A DNA stretch of 34,841 bases from Acidobacteriota bacterium (GTDB lineage Bacteria > Acidobacteriota > UBA6911 > RPQK01 > JADFOI01). This document shows, piece by piece, positions 1 to 8,088 of this stretch; the first letter of the stretch is position 1; each line of letters begins with the position of its first letter. The position numbers and the translations under genes were made by a program. A model generated the notes under the pieces. That model saw only the letters and a list, made by a program, of their open reading frames with translations. It did not search any database and was not told where the DNA came from. Location of the stretch: positions 1 through 34,841 of the forward strand of contig JADFOI010000026.1 in assembly GCA_022562935.1 (NCBI GenBank). The letters are read 5' to 3'.

Positions 1-267
1 TTTCAACAAATCGATGGTCCAGTCGACCGGCTCACCCGCCTTGATCATCATCATGATTTTGCGTGGCCTTTCCAGCGAGTCGATCAATTCTTGGATGGAG
101 TGGGAACCTAGAATCTGCTTGTCTTGAGCCTGATTCTTGATGAATTTCTCCACCTCCTCCGGCTCTCGGTCCCAGACGGCAGTCGTATAACCGTTACGCT
201 CAATATTGAGGGCCAGGTTCCTCCCCATCACTCCCAGTCCGAGCATGCCAAACTTAACCTTGGACAT
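1..267 (-). CDS. gnd: 6-phosphogluconate dehydrogenase, N-terminal 89 codons (runs off the window edge)
   Basis: Reverse-strand translation MSKVKFGMLGLGVMGRNLALNIERNGYTTAVWDREPEEVEKF...RPRKIMMMIKAGEPVDWTID: Rossmann GxGxxG and the MMxxAGxPVD motif of 6PGDH. Absent from the ORF track because it has no stop in the window. Confidence 0.93.
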   Translation of the reverse strand, partial: MSKVKFGMLGLGVMGRNLALNIERNGYTTAVWDREPEEVEKFIKNQAQDKQILGSHSIQELIDSLERPRKIMMMIKAGEPVDWTIDLLK

Positions 268-302
268 CTGGGCAACCTCCTGATTCACACGAGTGAGTCT
301 CC

Positions 303-435
303 AGCCCGGATGATGCATAAATTCTCTACCGCATCGCCGAAATCACTCGTCCTGACTGTGTTGCGCGACCCGCAGGCGGGTGCCACCGGCTCGCCCCTGG
401 CCCTTCGTGACGAGAACCTATGCATCATCCGGGCT
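303..435. repeat. Family A inverted-repeat element (MITE-like), copy 1
   Basis: Ends AGCCCGGATGATGCATAA ... TATGCATCATCCGGGCT are inverted repeats; internal GCGCGACCCGCAGGCGGGTGCC is shared with the copy at 18563-18717; no transposase inside. Confidence 0.85.
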
Positions 436-492
436 AGGGAAATTCAGGGCCCTCAGCAACCCCCTTCTTGCACAGCGCTGAGCAATCCCTTC

Positions 493-945
493 TTACCTGG
501 TAAGTCGTGTCTCCATTTTCATGACCTTGTCCAGCCGCCGCTGATGTCGCTCAGCCTTGGAAAAACGCGCCGCCAGGAAGGCACGAATCAAGTCATCCGC
601 CAGCGATGGACCGATGACCCTGGGACCCAGGCAGAGAACATTGGCATCATCATCCTCGCGACTCTGGCGGGCTGAGAACACATCGTGGCAAAGGGCGGCC
701 CGAATACCCGGCACCTTGTTGGCCGCAATGCTGGTCCCCACACCGCTACCACAAAGGAGAATTCCCAGTTCGGCTTCTCCCTTGACCACAGCCTCGCCCA
801 CGGCTTTCGCATAGTCCGGATAGTCCACAGGATCTGTGTTGTGAGTGCCAAGATCCAAAACGGCATGTCCCTCTTTTTTCAGTAATTCGATGACTTGGTC
901 CTTCAGGGGAAAACCTGCATGATCGGCCCCAACGGCTACGCGCAT
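493..945 (-). CDS. rpiB: Ribose-5-phosphate isomerase B
   Basis: 150 aa, MRVAVGADHAGFPLKDQV...GILLCGSGVGTSIAANKVPGIRAALCHD, RpiB/LacAB signature. Confidence 0.95.
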   Translation of the reverse strand: MRVAVGADHAGFPLKDQVIELLKKEGHAVLDLGTHNTDPVDYPDYAKAVGEAVVKGEAELGILLCGSGVGTSIAANKVPGIRAALCHDVFSARQSREDDDANVLCLGPRVIGPSLADDLIRAFLAARFSKAERHQRRLDKVMKMETRLTR

Positions 946-1072
946 CTTTTTCTCCTTAAAAGTGAAATGGTGAAGGCCCGAAACATCGAACTAATGGTCT
1001 CCAATAAATGGACAAATAGCAACCGGGAAAACTGCGGATGTCCCCATATTTCATATTTCCCCATATTGCACA

Positions 1073-2158
1073 TTAACGGATCTTTCCACGGGCCTTAACA
1101 ATCCACGATTCTACAACTTCTTCGCCCCGACAGCCGAAAATGACATCGTGCATGTTGACCGTAGCGCAGATATGATTGGGAATGACTTGCACCGTCTGGC
1201 CGACCTCCAGCTTGGCCTCATCAGGAACCTTCAAATAGCCATGTTCTTCATTCATCTTCACAAACTGGACCTCCGGGAAGCCTTTCACCAAACCGAAGCC
1301 TCCTTTTTTTCCCACTCTGAGCGGGTCACTGGAGAAGGTCTTTGAACCCCCATCGATGATGGCCTGTCCGGTGACAGCCCGACTCACCACCGTCGTCACA
1401 ACGGAGGCCGCACAATGGTCCTCGCTACAGGTCTTCCATTCCAGGGAATGACGGTCGTTAAAAATATAGGTGCCGGGACGGATTTCGGTTAGAGCGGGGA
1501 TATGGTGAGAGTAAAACGCCGACGGGGTGCTTCCACCACTTACCCGGTGAACCGGGACTTTCTGTTTCTCAAAGAACTCCACCTGTCGCTGGAGATCCGA
1601 GTTGAGCTGGTCCAATTTTCGACTGCTGTCTTCCCAATCGGGGTAAATATGCCCCGGGTAAAACATGAGCCCCTCAAAGCGGAGTCCTGCCGTAGAATCG
1701 ATCAACCGCGCCAGCTGAACTGCAGCAGGTCCCGGCTTCAAGCCACAGCGCCTCATACCTACATCGATCTCCACCAACACATCGATCGATTTGCCATCAG
1801 CGGCCCGGGCAACCCAACTGAGAGATTCCTCCGAATCGAGAGAGACGGTGATGCGGGCTCTTTCCAGCACTGCACCCAAGCGAAGAGCTTTGGCATCTCC
1901 AAAGAGAGGATAGGCCAGCAAGAGATCGTCAAGGCCTTCTTCACTCATGACCTCTGCTTCACCCACCTTGGCCACCGTAATTCCACGGGCTCCGAGGTCC
2001 ATTTGCTTTTGGGCGAGCTGAGGGATTTTATGGGTTTTGGTGTGAGGTCGAAGATTCAGGCCGTGCTCATGGCAATAATCGGCCATCCGTTGCAGGTTGC
2101 CTTCCATCCTGTCCAGATCAACGATCAGGGCGGGTGTTTCCAATTCATGAATTTTCAT
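1073..2158 (-). CDS. D-threonine aldolase / D-serine dehydratase-like PLP enzyme (alanine racemase N-terminal fold)
   Basis: 361 aa; ETPALIVDLDRMEGNLQRMA...LRPHTKTHKIPQLA is the PLP-Lys region of this family; C-terminal metal/substrate region VIPNHICATVNMHD. Confidence 0.88.
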   Translation of the reverse strand: MKIHELETPALIVDLDRMEGNLQRMADYCHEHGLNLRPHTKTHKIPQLAQKQMDLGARGITVAKVGEAEVMSEEGLDDLLLAYPLFGDAKALRLGAVLERARITVSLDSEESLSWVARAADGKSIDVLVEIDVGMRRCGLKPGPAAVQLARLIDSTAGLRFEGLMFYPGHIYPDWEDSSRKLDQLNSDLQRQVEFFEKQKVPVHRVSGGSTPSAFYSHHIPALTEIRPGTYIFNDRHSLEWKTCSEDHCAASVVTTVVSRAVTGQAIIDGGSKTFSSDPLRVGKKGGFGLVKGFPEVQFVKMNEEHGYLKVPDEAKLEVGQTVQVIPNHICATVNMHDVIFGCRGEEVVESWIVKARGKIR

Positions 2159-2169
2159 CCCGAGGGGTT

Positions 2170-2604
2170 TCAGTTATTTACGGTGTATGCGAAATTCCAG
2201 TTGAACTCCCCCCAGGGCAGGCTGATGGGGACCATGTATTTCACGGTAATAAAGACAAAACCACCTTCCTTCTCCACGAGGATATTGTCCCTGCTCAAGG
2301 CTATTCGCAGATCTATGGCCTCCAAGAGGACGGCCTCCCTGATTTGCTCAATCTCCTCTCGCCCTCTGCCGGTCCCATATTTGGTCTCAGCAAGTACCCC
2401 GGCCGCGGCATAACCGGCAATTCGAAGCGCTGCATTTCGAAACTGGTAATCGTCTATAGAGGGAGGACCAAATTTGTAACCCCCATAGGCGAGAATCATG
2501 ATCGCCAGAATAACGATAAGGCACCCTGCATTGGTCGCGCCGTGCTCGTGAACAATTCGCTTTCGAAAACGGTGAATTTTCAATGCTTGTTCCCTCTTGT
2601 CCAT
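2170..2604 (-). CDS. Hypothetical membrane-anchored protein
   Basis: Start at MDKREQALKI (2604) avoids overlap with the upstream gene; one hydrophobic segment NAGCLIVILAIMILAYGGYKFG; no family recognised. Confidence 0.6.
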   Translation of the reverse strand: MDKREQALKIHRFRKRIVHEHGATNAGCLIVILAIMILAYGGYKFGPPSIDDYQFRNAALRIAGYAAAGVLAETKYGTGRGREEIEQIREAVLLEAIDLRIALSRDNILVEKEGGFVFITVKYMVPISLPWGEFNWNFAYTVNN

Positions 2605-2623
2605 CTCAAAGCTGTCCTTGATC

Positions 2624-3724
2624 TTACCCCTCACGTTGCCGTGGGGAAAGGGCGATCGTGACGGCCGCACCGTCGCCAAGCTTCAAAGCCTCCCGCAGGT
2701 TCACAGGGGCCAACAATTCAACGACATCCGTGGTATCGGAGGGGACCTCAGGCAGTACAATGGCACCCGCAATCTGGCCCTCCACGCTGACTGAGTAACA
2801 ACGTGCCGCACAGTAACCCGTCTCCGGCTCCAGAGTCTTGCCGGGATGACTGCAGAGTTCCTTCCACATGGTTTTGTCTTGGGCCCTCTCCAGCCGAATA
2901 TTGAGTGTACCGGGGTAGGGCTCAAAGTGAAACCCATCGGCCACTTGTTTCCGAACCCATGGGAGCCGGGTGAAGGCAGCTGCCTCACCCTTTCCGCTTA
3001 CGATTCGTCCGCGCAACCAGCCAAAGGCCCTGGCAAGAGGCAGGACTTCCTTGAGCGAAGAGATCCGCGGCGAGTGATGGATCTCATCGGAACCATCACG
3101 CTGAATCAGCACTGCTCGAATGCCCAGGGACTCCGCAGGCTCGATGTCTTCCACGGGATCATTCCCCACGTGGATCACTTCTTCCGGCCGGGTTGTGGCT
3201 CTCTCCAATGCCAGCTCGAACAGTCGCGTCCCCGGCTTGGCGTATCCCTGAACCTCGGAAACCACCATGAAATCGAAATAATGGGCAATTCCCAGGTTCT
3301 CACACAACTCCTGGAGTCTGGGTTCCCAGTTGGAAACCGCCCCCACCAGAAACCCAGATTCCTTCAGCCCTTGCAACATAGGAATGGTCTCCGGGAAAAG
3401 GCGGAAAACGGGTGCACTCACCCACGAGTCCCAGATCCCCTTCTGGCAGCTGTCGAAGTGCTTCCTCACCCCCGCTTGGCGGAGAAAAACCGCAATCAGG
3501 TTCTCACGCCGTGCTTGCTCCTTACGGGCGGAGACTTTAAACCCTGGACCAGATCCGCTGGAGACCACAGGACCGGTCTCCTCTTGTGCCTTTCTGATCC
3601 AGGCACCAATCTGCTCTCTTGTGGAGGGATAGCCATATTGGTCCAGAATATCCGCATAGGCCGACTCCGGGTCTCCCATCTCCAGTAGGGTCCCGCCAAC
3701 ATCCAGGAAGATTGCTTTAGTCAT
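2624..3724 (-). CDS. HAD-superfamily hydrolase fused to a DUF120 / CTP-dependent riboflavin kinase-like domain
   Basis: N-terminal HAD motifs FLDVGGTL, VGAVSNW, YAKPGTRLFELAL, HVGNDPVEDIEPA; C-terminal RGRIVSGKGEA...GFHFEPYPGTLNIRLE...AGAIVLPE...DVVELLAPVNLREALKLGDGAAVTI matches the archaeal RibK (DUF120) pattern. Confidence 0.82.
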   Translation of the reverse strand: MTKAIFLDVGGTLLEMGDPESAYADILDQYGYPSTREQIGAWIRKAQEETGPVVSSGSGPGFKVSARKEQARRENLIAVFLRQAGVRKHFDSCQKGIWDSWVSAPVFRLFPETIPMLQGLKESGFLVGAVSNWEPRLQELCENLGIAHYFDFMVVSEVQGYAKPGTRLFELALERATTRPEEVIHVGNDPVEDIEPAESLGIRAVLIQRDGSDEIHHSPRISSLKEVLPLARAFGWLRGRIVSGKGEAAAFTRLPWVRKQVADGFHFEPYPGTLNIRLERAQDKTMWKELCSHPGKTLEPETGYCAARCYSVSVEGQIAGAIVLPEVPSDTTDVVELLAPVNLREALKLGDGAAVTIALSPRQREG

Positions 3725-3797
3725 CGCGTCGTCGCTTCGCGAACTCAACACCGTCGCGCTCGCCGCAAACGTCCTCGTATTTATGAAGCGAGGCACT
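3722..3797 (-). repeat. Family B inverted-repeat element, half copy (one terminal repeat plus adjacent arm)
   Basis: Reverse strand AGTGCCTCGCTTCATAAATACGAGGACGTTTGCGGCGAGCGCGACGGTGTTGAGTTCGCGAAGCGACGACGCGATG aligns with the left arm of 18425-18852. Confidence 0.8.
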
Positions 3798-3951
3798 GAC
3801 CTCTTAACATGGCTCGATCAGTATAACCTGTGGGGGAGAATGGACACATCTGAAGGGTACCAGGGAAGCGTCCCGTCAGAAACATTTTCGAGCAGGGTAC
3901 GTACTGACAGGGGCAGAATATAAGGAAGAGTTTTCGAGTTCGGAGATCGTC

Positions 3952-5688
3952 ATGCGGATTTCGGCTTCAGGAAAAACAAGGCAAACCATGGGAACTTTCT
4001 TGCTTTGTCTTTTGTTGATCATTCCCGGGTCGGCCACCTATTCGCGGGCTGGTGATGAGTCCAAAACCCTGACGGAAGAGGAAAAGATCGTTCACGTACT
4101 CAACCGCCTGGGCTTCGGGCCCCGACCGGGAGACATCGAGAAAGTGGCAGCCATGGGACTGGAAGCCTATATCGAACAGCAACTCCAGCCCCAGGAGATT
4201 CCCGATCCTGTGATGGAGGAAAGACTCTCCAGCTTCAAGACACTGAAAATGACCCCTAAAGAATTGGCTGAATTTTATCCCGCTCCCAATCGGCTGAGAA
4301 ACAAAAGGCAAAAGCTCCAGGCGGAAAGACCAGACGAAGGTGCGCGGAACAGCCCACAGATGGAGGGTGAATCCGTCCCTGAAACAACGAGGGAGATGCA
4401 AGAGGCTCGCCGACAGATGCGAGCCAGCTTGCAAAGGATTCGATTCGAGTTTTCTGAAGCCAAAATCATGCGCGCCGTGTACAGTGAGCGCCAACTTCAA
4501 GAGGTGATGTCCGACTTCTGGATGAACCACTTCAATGTTTTTCTGGCCAAGGGTTTGGATCGGGTATACACGACAGATTTCGAGGAGAATGTGGTGCGTC
4601 CGCTGGCCCTGGGAAAATTCGAAGATCTTTTGATGGCGACCGCCAAGAGTCCGGCCATGCTTTACTACCTGGACAACTGGATCAGCACCGCACCGGCTGA
4701 AGTCATGGAGAAGCGAGTATCCGCCCTAAGAAATCGACTGCGCTCCCAAAGACGCAAGGGCACGGGTGGGCAGCAGGCAGAGAGGGCACTCTTGAGGCTC
4801 TTACAACGTGCCAAGGGGCTCAATGAGAACTATGCCCGGGAGCTCATGGAACTCCACACTCTTGGGGTCGACGGAGGATATAGCCAGGAAGATGTCATCC
4901 AGGTCGCCAAGTGCTTAACAGGCTGGACCATTAGGGCGCCCCGACAGGGTGGCTCTTTTCAATTTCGACCCGTTCTGCACGAGGATGGGAACAAAGTGGT
5001 TTTGGGACACCGGATTCGATCCGGCGGCATTGAAGAAGGAGAGCAGGTCCTCAGGATGTTGGCTAACCATCCGTCCACCGCCCGCTTTATTTCCACCAAA
5101 CTGGTTCGGCGCTTCGTCGCCGATGATCCTCCCCCAGACCTGGTGGATGCGGCAAGTCTCACCTTCGAGAAAACGGGTGGAGACCTCCGAGAAGTCTTGC
5201 GGACCCTCTTTACTCATCCTCACTTTTTCTCCCCCAAAGTCTATCAGGCCAAAATCAAAAAACCCCTTGAATTGGTGGCAAGCGCCTTGCGCGCTTCGGG
5301 GGCAGAGATGAAGCCGGCACGTCATCTGGTGCGGATGCTGGCCGAAATGGGGGAGGCCCTTTACCTGTGCCAGGAGCCGACCGGATACCCGGATGTGGCC
5401 TCTGCCTGGATCAATACCAACTCCCTGTTGAAGCGTCTCAACTTCGCCCTGGCTCTAGCCTCCGATCGAATTCCTCAGATTCGGGTAGATCTCGAATCGG
5501 CCTGGCCTCTGTTTCAGCAGCTCCGATTGCCTGAACCCAGCGCCCAGCAACTCGAACAAACCCGTTCACTCCTGGGTCAGGTCGGTGAAGAGGAGAACCA
5601 GCGAGGCGATCTCCGACCCGCTCGCTTTCCCAAGCAGGTCATCGCCTCTGCCTTCATGCTGGGCTCACCTCAATTCCAAAAGAGGTAA
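3952..5688 (+). CDS. DUF1800 family secreted protein
   Basis: 578 aa, signal peptide, HVLNRLGFGPRPGDIEKVAAMGLEAYIEQQL, NFNVFLAKG-type core and ARELMELHTLGVDGGYSQEDVIQVAKCLTGWTI typical of DUF1800. Confidence 0.9.
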   Translation: MRISASGKTRQTMGTFLLCLLLIIPGSATYSRAGDESKTLTEEEKIVHVLNRLGFGPRPGDIEKVAAMGLEAYIEQQLQPQEIPDPVMEERLSSFKTLKMTPKELAEFYPAPNRLRNKRQKLQAERPDEGARNSPQMEGESVPETTREMQEARRQMRASLQRIRFEFSEAKIMRAVYSERQLQEVMSDFWMNHFNVFLAKGLDRVYTTDFEENVVRPLALGKFEDLLMATAKSPAMLYYLDNWISTAPAEVMEKRVSALRNRLRSQRRKGTGGQQAERALLRLLQRAKGLNENYARELMELHTLGVDGGYSQEDVIQVAKCLTGWTIRAPRQGGSFQFRPVLHEDGNKVVLGHRIRSGGIEEGEQVLRMLANHPSTARFISTKLVRRFVADDPPPDLVDAASLTFEKTGGDLREVLRTLFTHPHFFSPKVYQAKIKKPLELVASALRASGAEMKPARHLVRMLAEMGEALYLCQEPTGYPDVASAWINTNSLLKRLNFALALASDRIPQIRVDLESAWPLFQQLRLPEPSAQQLEQTRSLLGQVGEEENQRGDLRPARFPKQVIASAFMLGSPQFQKR

Positions 5689-5698
5689 CGAGGTAAAT

Positions 5699-6946
5699 AT
5701 GATTACCCGAAGGATCTTTCTCAAAAACAGCGGTCTAGCCCTTGTGGGGATGGGAGCAGTGCCCAGTTTTGTCTTTCGTACCGTCCTGGCAGCTCCTGGA
5801 GACGACCAGCGCAAGAAGATTCTCATCACCGTCTTTCAGCGAGGAGGAGTGGACGGGCTCAGCACCGTAGTGCCTTTTGGCGAGAAGGGGTACTACTCAA
5901 GTCGCCCGACCATTGCCATTCCGGCTCCAAGCTCCAAGCGAGAATCTGCGCTCGACCTGAACGGATTTTTTGGACTCCACCCCGCCCTGAAACCCCTTCA
6001 CGGTCTCTACAAAAGGCAGCAACTTGCCATCATACATGCCGCCGGTTCCCCTCACTCCACGCGCTCACATTTTGATGCTCAGGACTTTATGGAGTCGGCC
6101 GCTCCAGGTGCCAAGAACACTTCTGACGGATGGTTGAATCGTTACCTGCAACACAATCCCGACCCGGAGGCAACCTCCTTTCGAAGCGTTGCCATGGGAA
6201 CAACGCTTCCTCGTTCTCTTAAGGGTGAGGCTCCGACAATCGCATTGGGGAACATCGATTCCTTTGACCTGAGAGCGGGTTCCCTCCAACAACAGGCTCG
6301 TTCCACCTACGAAACCCTTTACGATCAAGAGACCAACTCTCTCCTATCGGGCACGGCTCAGGAAATGTTCCAAGCCATTGATCTCCTCAAGGAAGCCAAC
6401 CCGGCTCAGTACCGTCCCGCCGCGGGGGTCCAATATCCGCGAGGTCGTTTCAGCCAGAGTCTCAGACAGGTCGCCCAGTTGATCAAAGCCGACATCGGAT
6501 TAGAGGTGGCCTTCCTGGATATCGGCGGGTGGGATCATCACGTTAATGAGGGGGGTATCACCGGTCAACTCAGCAACCGGCTGAGGGAGTTCAGTCAGGG
6601 TCTAGCGGCCCTCTATCAAGATCTGGGAGATCGAATGGAAGACGTGCTGATTCTCACCATGTCGGAATTTGGACGTACGGTTCGGGAAAACGGCAACGCC
6701 GGCACCGATCATGGCCACGCCAACGTGATGTTTGCCCTGGGTGGCTCGGTCAAGGGTGGAAGGATCTACGGGCAGTGGCCGGGTCTTGCCTCTGAGCAGC
6801 TTTATGAGGGACGGGATCTCGCTTTAACCACCGATTTTCGTGATGTGTTCTCGGAAGTGCTGGTTCGCCACCTCGGCTGTTCCAATACAGACCCCATCTT
6901 CCCGGATTTCCAAGTCGATGCGAACCGATTCAAGGGGATGCTTTAG
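5699..6946 (+). CDS. DUF1501 family protein with Tat-like signal
   Basis: Start MITRRIFLKNSGLALVGMGAVPSFVF (5699) with AACGAGG upstream; RGGVDGLSTVVPFGE...HAAGSPHSTRSHFDAQDFMESAAPG; GWDHHVNEGG; MSEFGRTVRENGNAGTDHGHAN. Confidence 0.92.
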   Translation: MITRRIFLKNSGLALVGMGAVPSFVFRTVLAAPGDDQRKKILITVFQRGGVDGLSTVVPFGEKGYYSSRPTIAIPAPSSKRESALDLNGFFGLHPALKPLHGLYKRQQLAIIHAAGSPHSTRSHFDAQDFMESAAPGAKNTSDGWLNRYLQHNPDPEATSFRSVAMGTTLPRSLKGEAPTIALGNIDSFDLRAGSLQQQARSTYETLYDQETNSLLSGTAQEMFQAIDLLKEANPAQYRPAAGVQYPRGRFSQSLRQVAQLIKADIGLEVAFLDIGGWDHHVNEGGITGQLSNRLREFSQGLAALYQDLGDRMEDVLILTMSEFGRTVRENGNAGTDHGHANVMFALGGSVKGGRIYGQWPGLASEQLYEGRDLALTTDFRDVFSEVLVRHLGCSNTDPIFPDFQVDANRFKGML

Positions 6947-6960
6947 GGAAGGCTGAGCCG

Positions 6961-7026
6961 CAGCCGGCAGACCGGCTGAAATTCAAAATCCCAAACAAAT
7001 CCCAAATCTCAAATTCAAAATTCAAT
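6961..7026. repeat. Heptad-periodic intergenic array with an 18-nt hairpin at its 5' end
   Basis: CAGCCGGCAGACCGGCTG hairpin followed by GAAATTC AAAATCC CAAACAA ATCCCAA ATCTCAA ATTCAAA ATTCAAT. Confidence 0.7.
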
Positions 7027-7117
7027 TAGTGCCAGCCCCAAGAATTCTCCTTTGAATTCAGGGGTTTCCGCCAGAATTCTGGGCCTGTCCCCGAACGCTC
7101 CCGAAGGGCGCTCTGCG

Positions 7118-8032
7118 CTACATCATCCTTTTGATGATGTTCTGACCTTGCTCCTTGCTGAGGCCCAGGGATCGATAGGCCAAGGGACCCCCTTCATCCA
7201 GCACGGGTTCCAGCTGGCCCAAAGTCGGTTGCTCCTTTTGCAGGAACAGTCCCGTGTAGATGGTATCTCCCCACATCAGGGCTTTCTCACAGGCGCTTTT
7301 CCAATCGCTGGTGTCATGGCCCTCGTCCTCGAGTTTCTTAACCCGTGGTTTGAAAAACTTGTAGTCGTTATCGTGGTTGAAGGTCACGCAGGGACTAAAG
7401 ATGTCAATCAGAGAAAACCCCTTATGTCGGATCGCCTTTTTCATCAGGTCCACCAGATGCTTGCCATCGCCGCTGTAGCCACGGGCCACAAAGGTCGCTC
7501 CGTTCATGATGGCCGAGGTGATCGGATTGACCGGCATTTCCACGCTGCCAAAGGGTGTACTCTTGGTCTTCATCCCCTTGGAGCTGGTGGGAGAAATTTG
7601 TCCCGTGGTCAGACCATAGATCTGGTTGTTCATGACGATATAGGTCAGGTCCACATTGCGACGGGCCGTGTGCACAAAGTGGTTCCCACCAATACCGTAT
7701 CCGTCCCCATCCCCACCCGTGGCAATAATGGTGAGTTCGTGGTTGGCCAACTGCACACCGGTGGCCACGGCCAAGGGTCGGCCATGAAGGGTATGCATCC
7801 CATAAGAATTGATGTAACCGGGCAAATTGGAGGAACAGCCGATCCCACTCACGGTTACAATCTGGTGGGGCAGGAGGCCCAGCTCCGCACAGGCTTTCTG
7901 AAGGCCCTTCAGGACTCCAAAATCGCCACAGCCCGGGCACCAGTCGGGTTCAACGGGTCCCTTAAAATCCTTGGCCTGCAATGAAGCAGGCGGCTGGTCC
8001 GGCATATCCTGTGTCGTATCTCTAATCGTCAT
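7118..8032 (-). CDS. korB: 2-oxoacid:ferredoxin oxidoreductase, beta subunit
   Basis: 304 aa; WCPGCGDFGVLKGLQKA, GCSSNLPGY, THLGRPLAVATG-like region, GDGDGYGIGGNHFVHTARRNVD: TPP-binding beta subunit. Confidence 0.92.
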   Translation of the reverse strand: MTIRDTTQDMPDQPPASLQAKDFKGPVEPDWCPGCGDFGVLKGLQKACAELGLLPHQIVTVSGIGCSSNLPGYINSYGMHTLHGRPLAVATGVQLANHELTIIATGGDGDGYGIGGNHFVHTARRNVDLTYIVMNNQIYGLTTGQISPTSSKGMKTKSTPFGSVEMPVNPITSAIMNGATFVARGYSGDGKHLVDLMKKAIRHKGFSLIDIFSPCVTFNHDNDYKFFKPRVKKLEDEGHDTSDWKSACEKALMWGDTIYTGLFLQKEQPTLGQLEPVLDEGGPLAYRSLGLSKEQGQNIIKRMM

Positions 8033-8042
8033 ATCATTACCT

Positions 8043-8088
8043 TTCTTAGACCATGATTTCCTGAATTCTTAGACCATAATTTCCTGTA
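8043..8088. repeat. 23-bp tandem duplication covering the 3' end of the korA-like gene
   Basis: TTCTTAGACCATGATTTCCTGAA followed directly by TTCTTAGACCATAATTTCCTGTA. Confidence 0.9.

Noticed and set aside
1502-2413. 303-aa plus-strand ORF
   Set aside because: Antisense to the D-threonine-aldolase-like gene and the small membrane protein; no recognisable motifs; the opposite strand has clear homology.
2846-3688. 280-aa plus-strand ORF
   Set aside because: Shadow ORF antisense to the HAD-DUF120 gene.
7052-7984. 310-aa plus-strand ORF
   Set aside because: Antisense to korB; low-complexity Gly/His-rich translation typical of complementary-frame ORFs.
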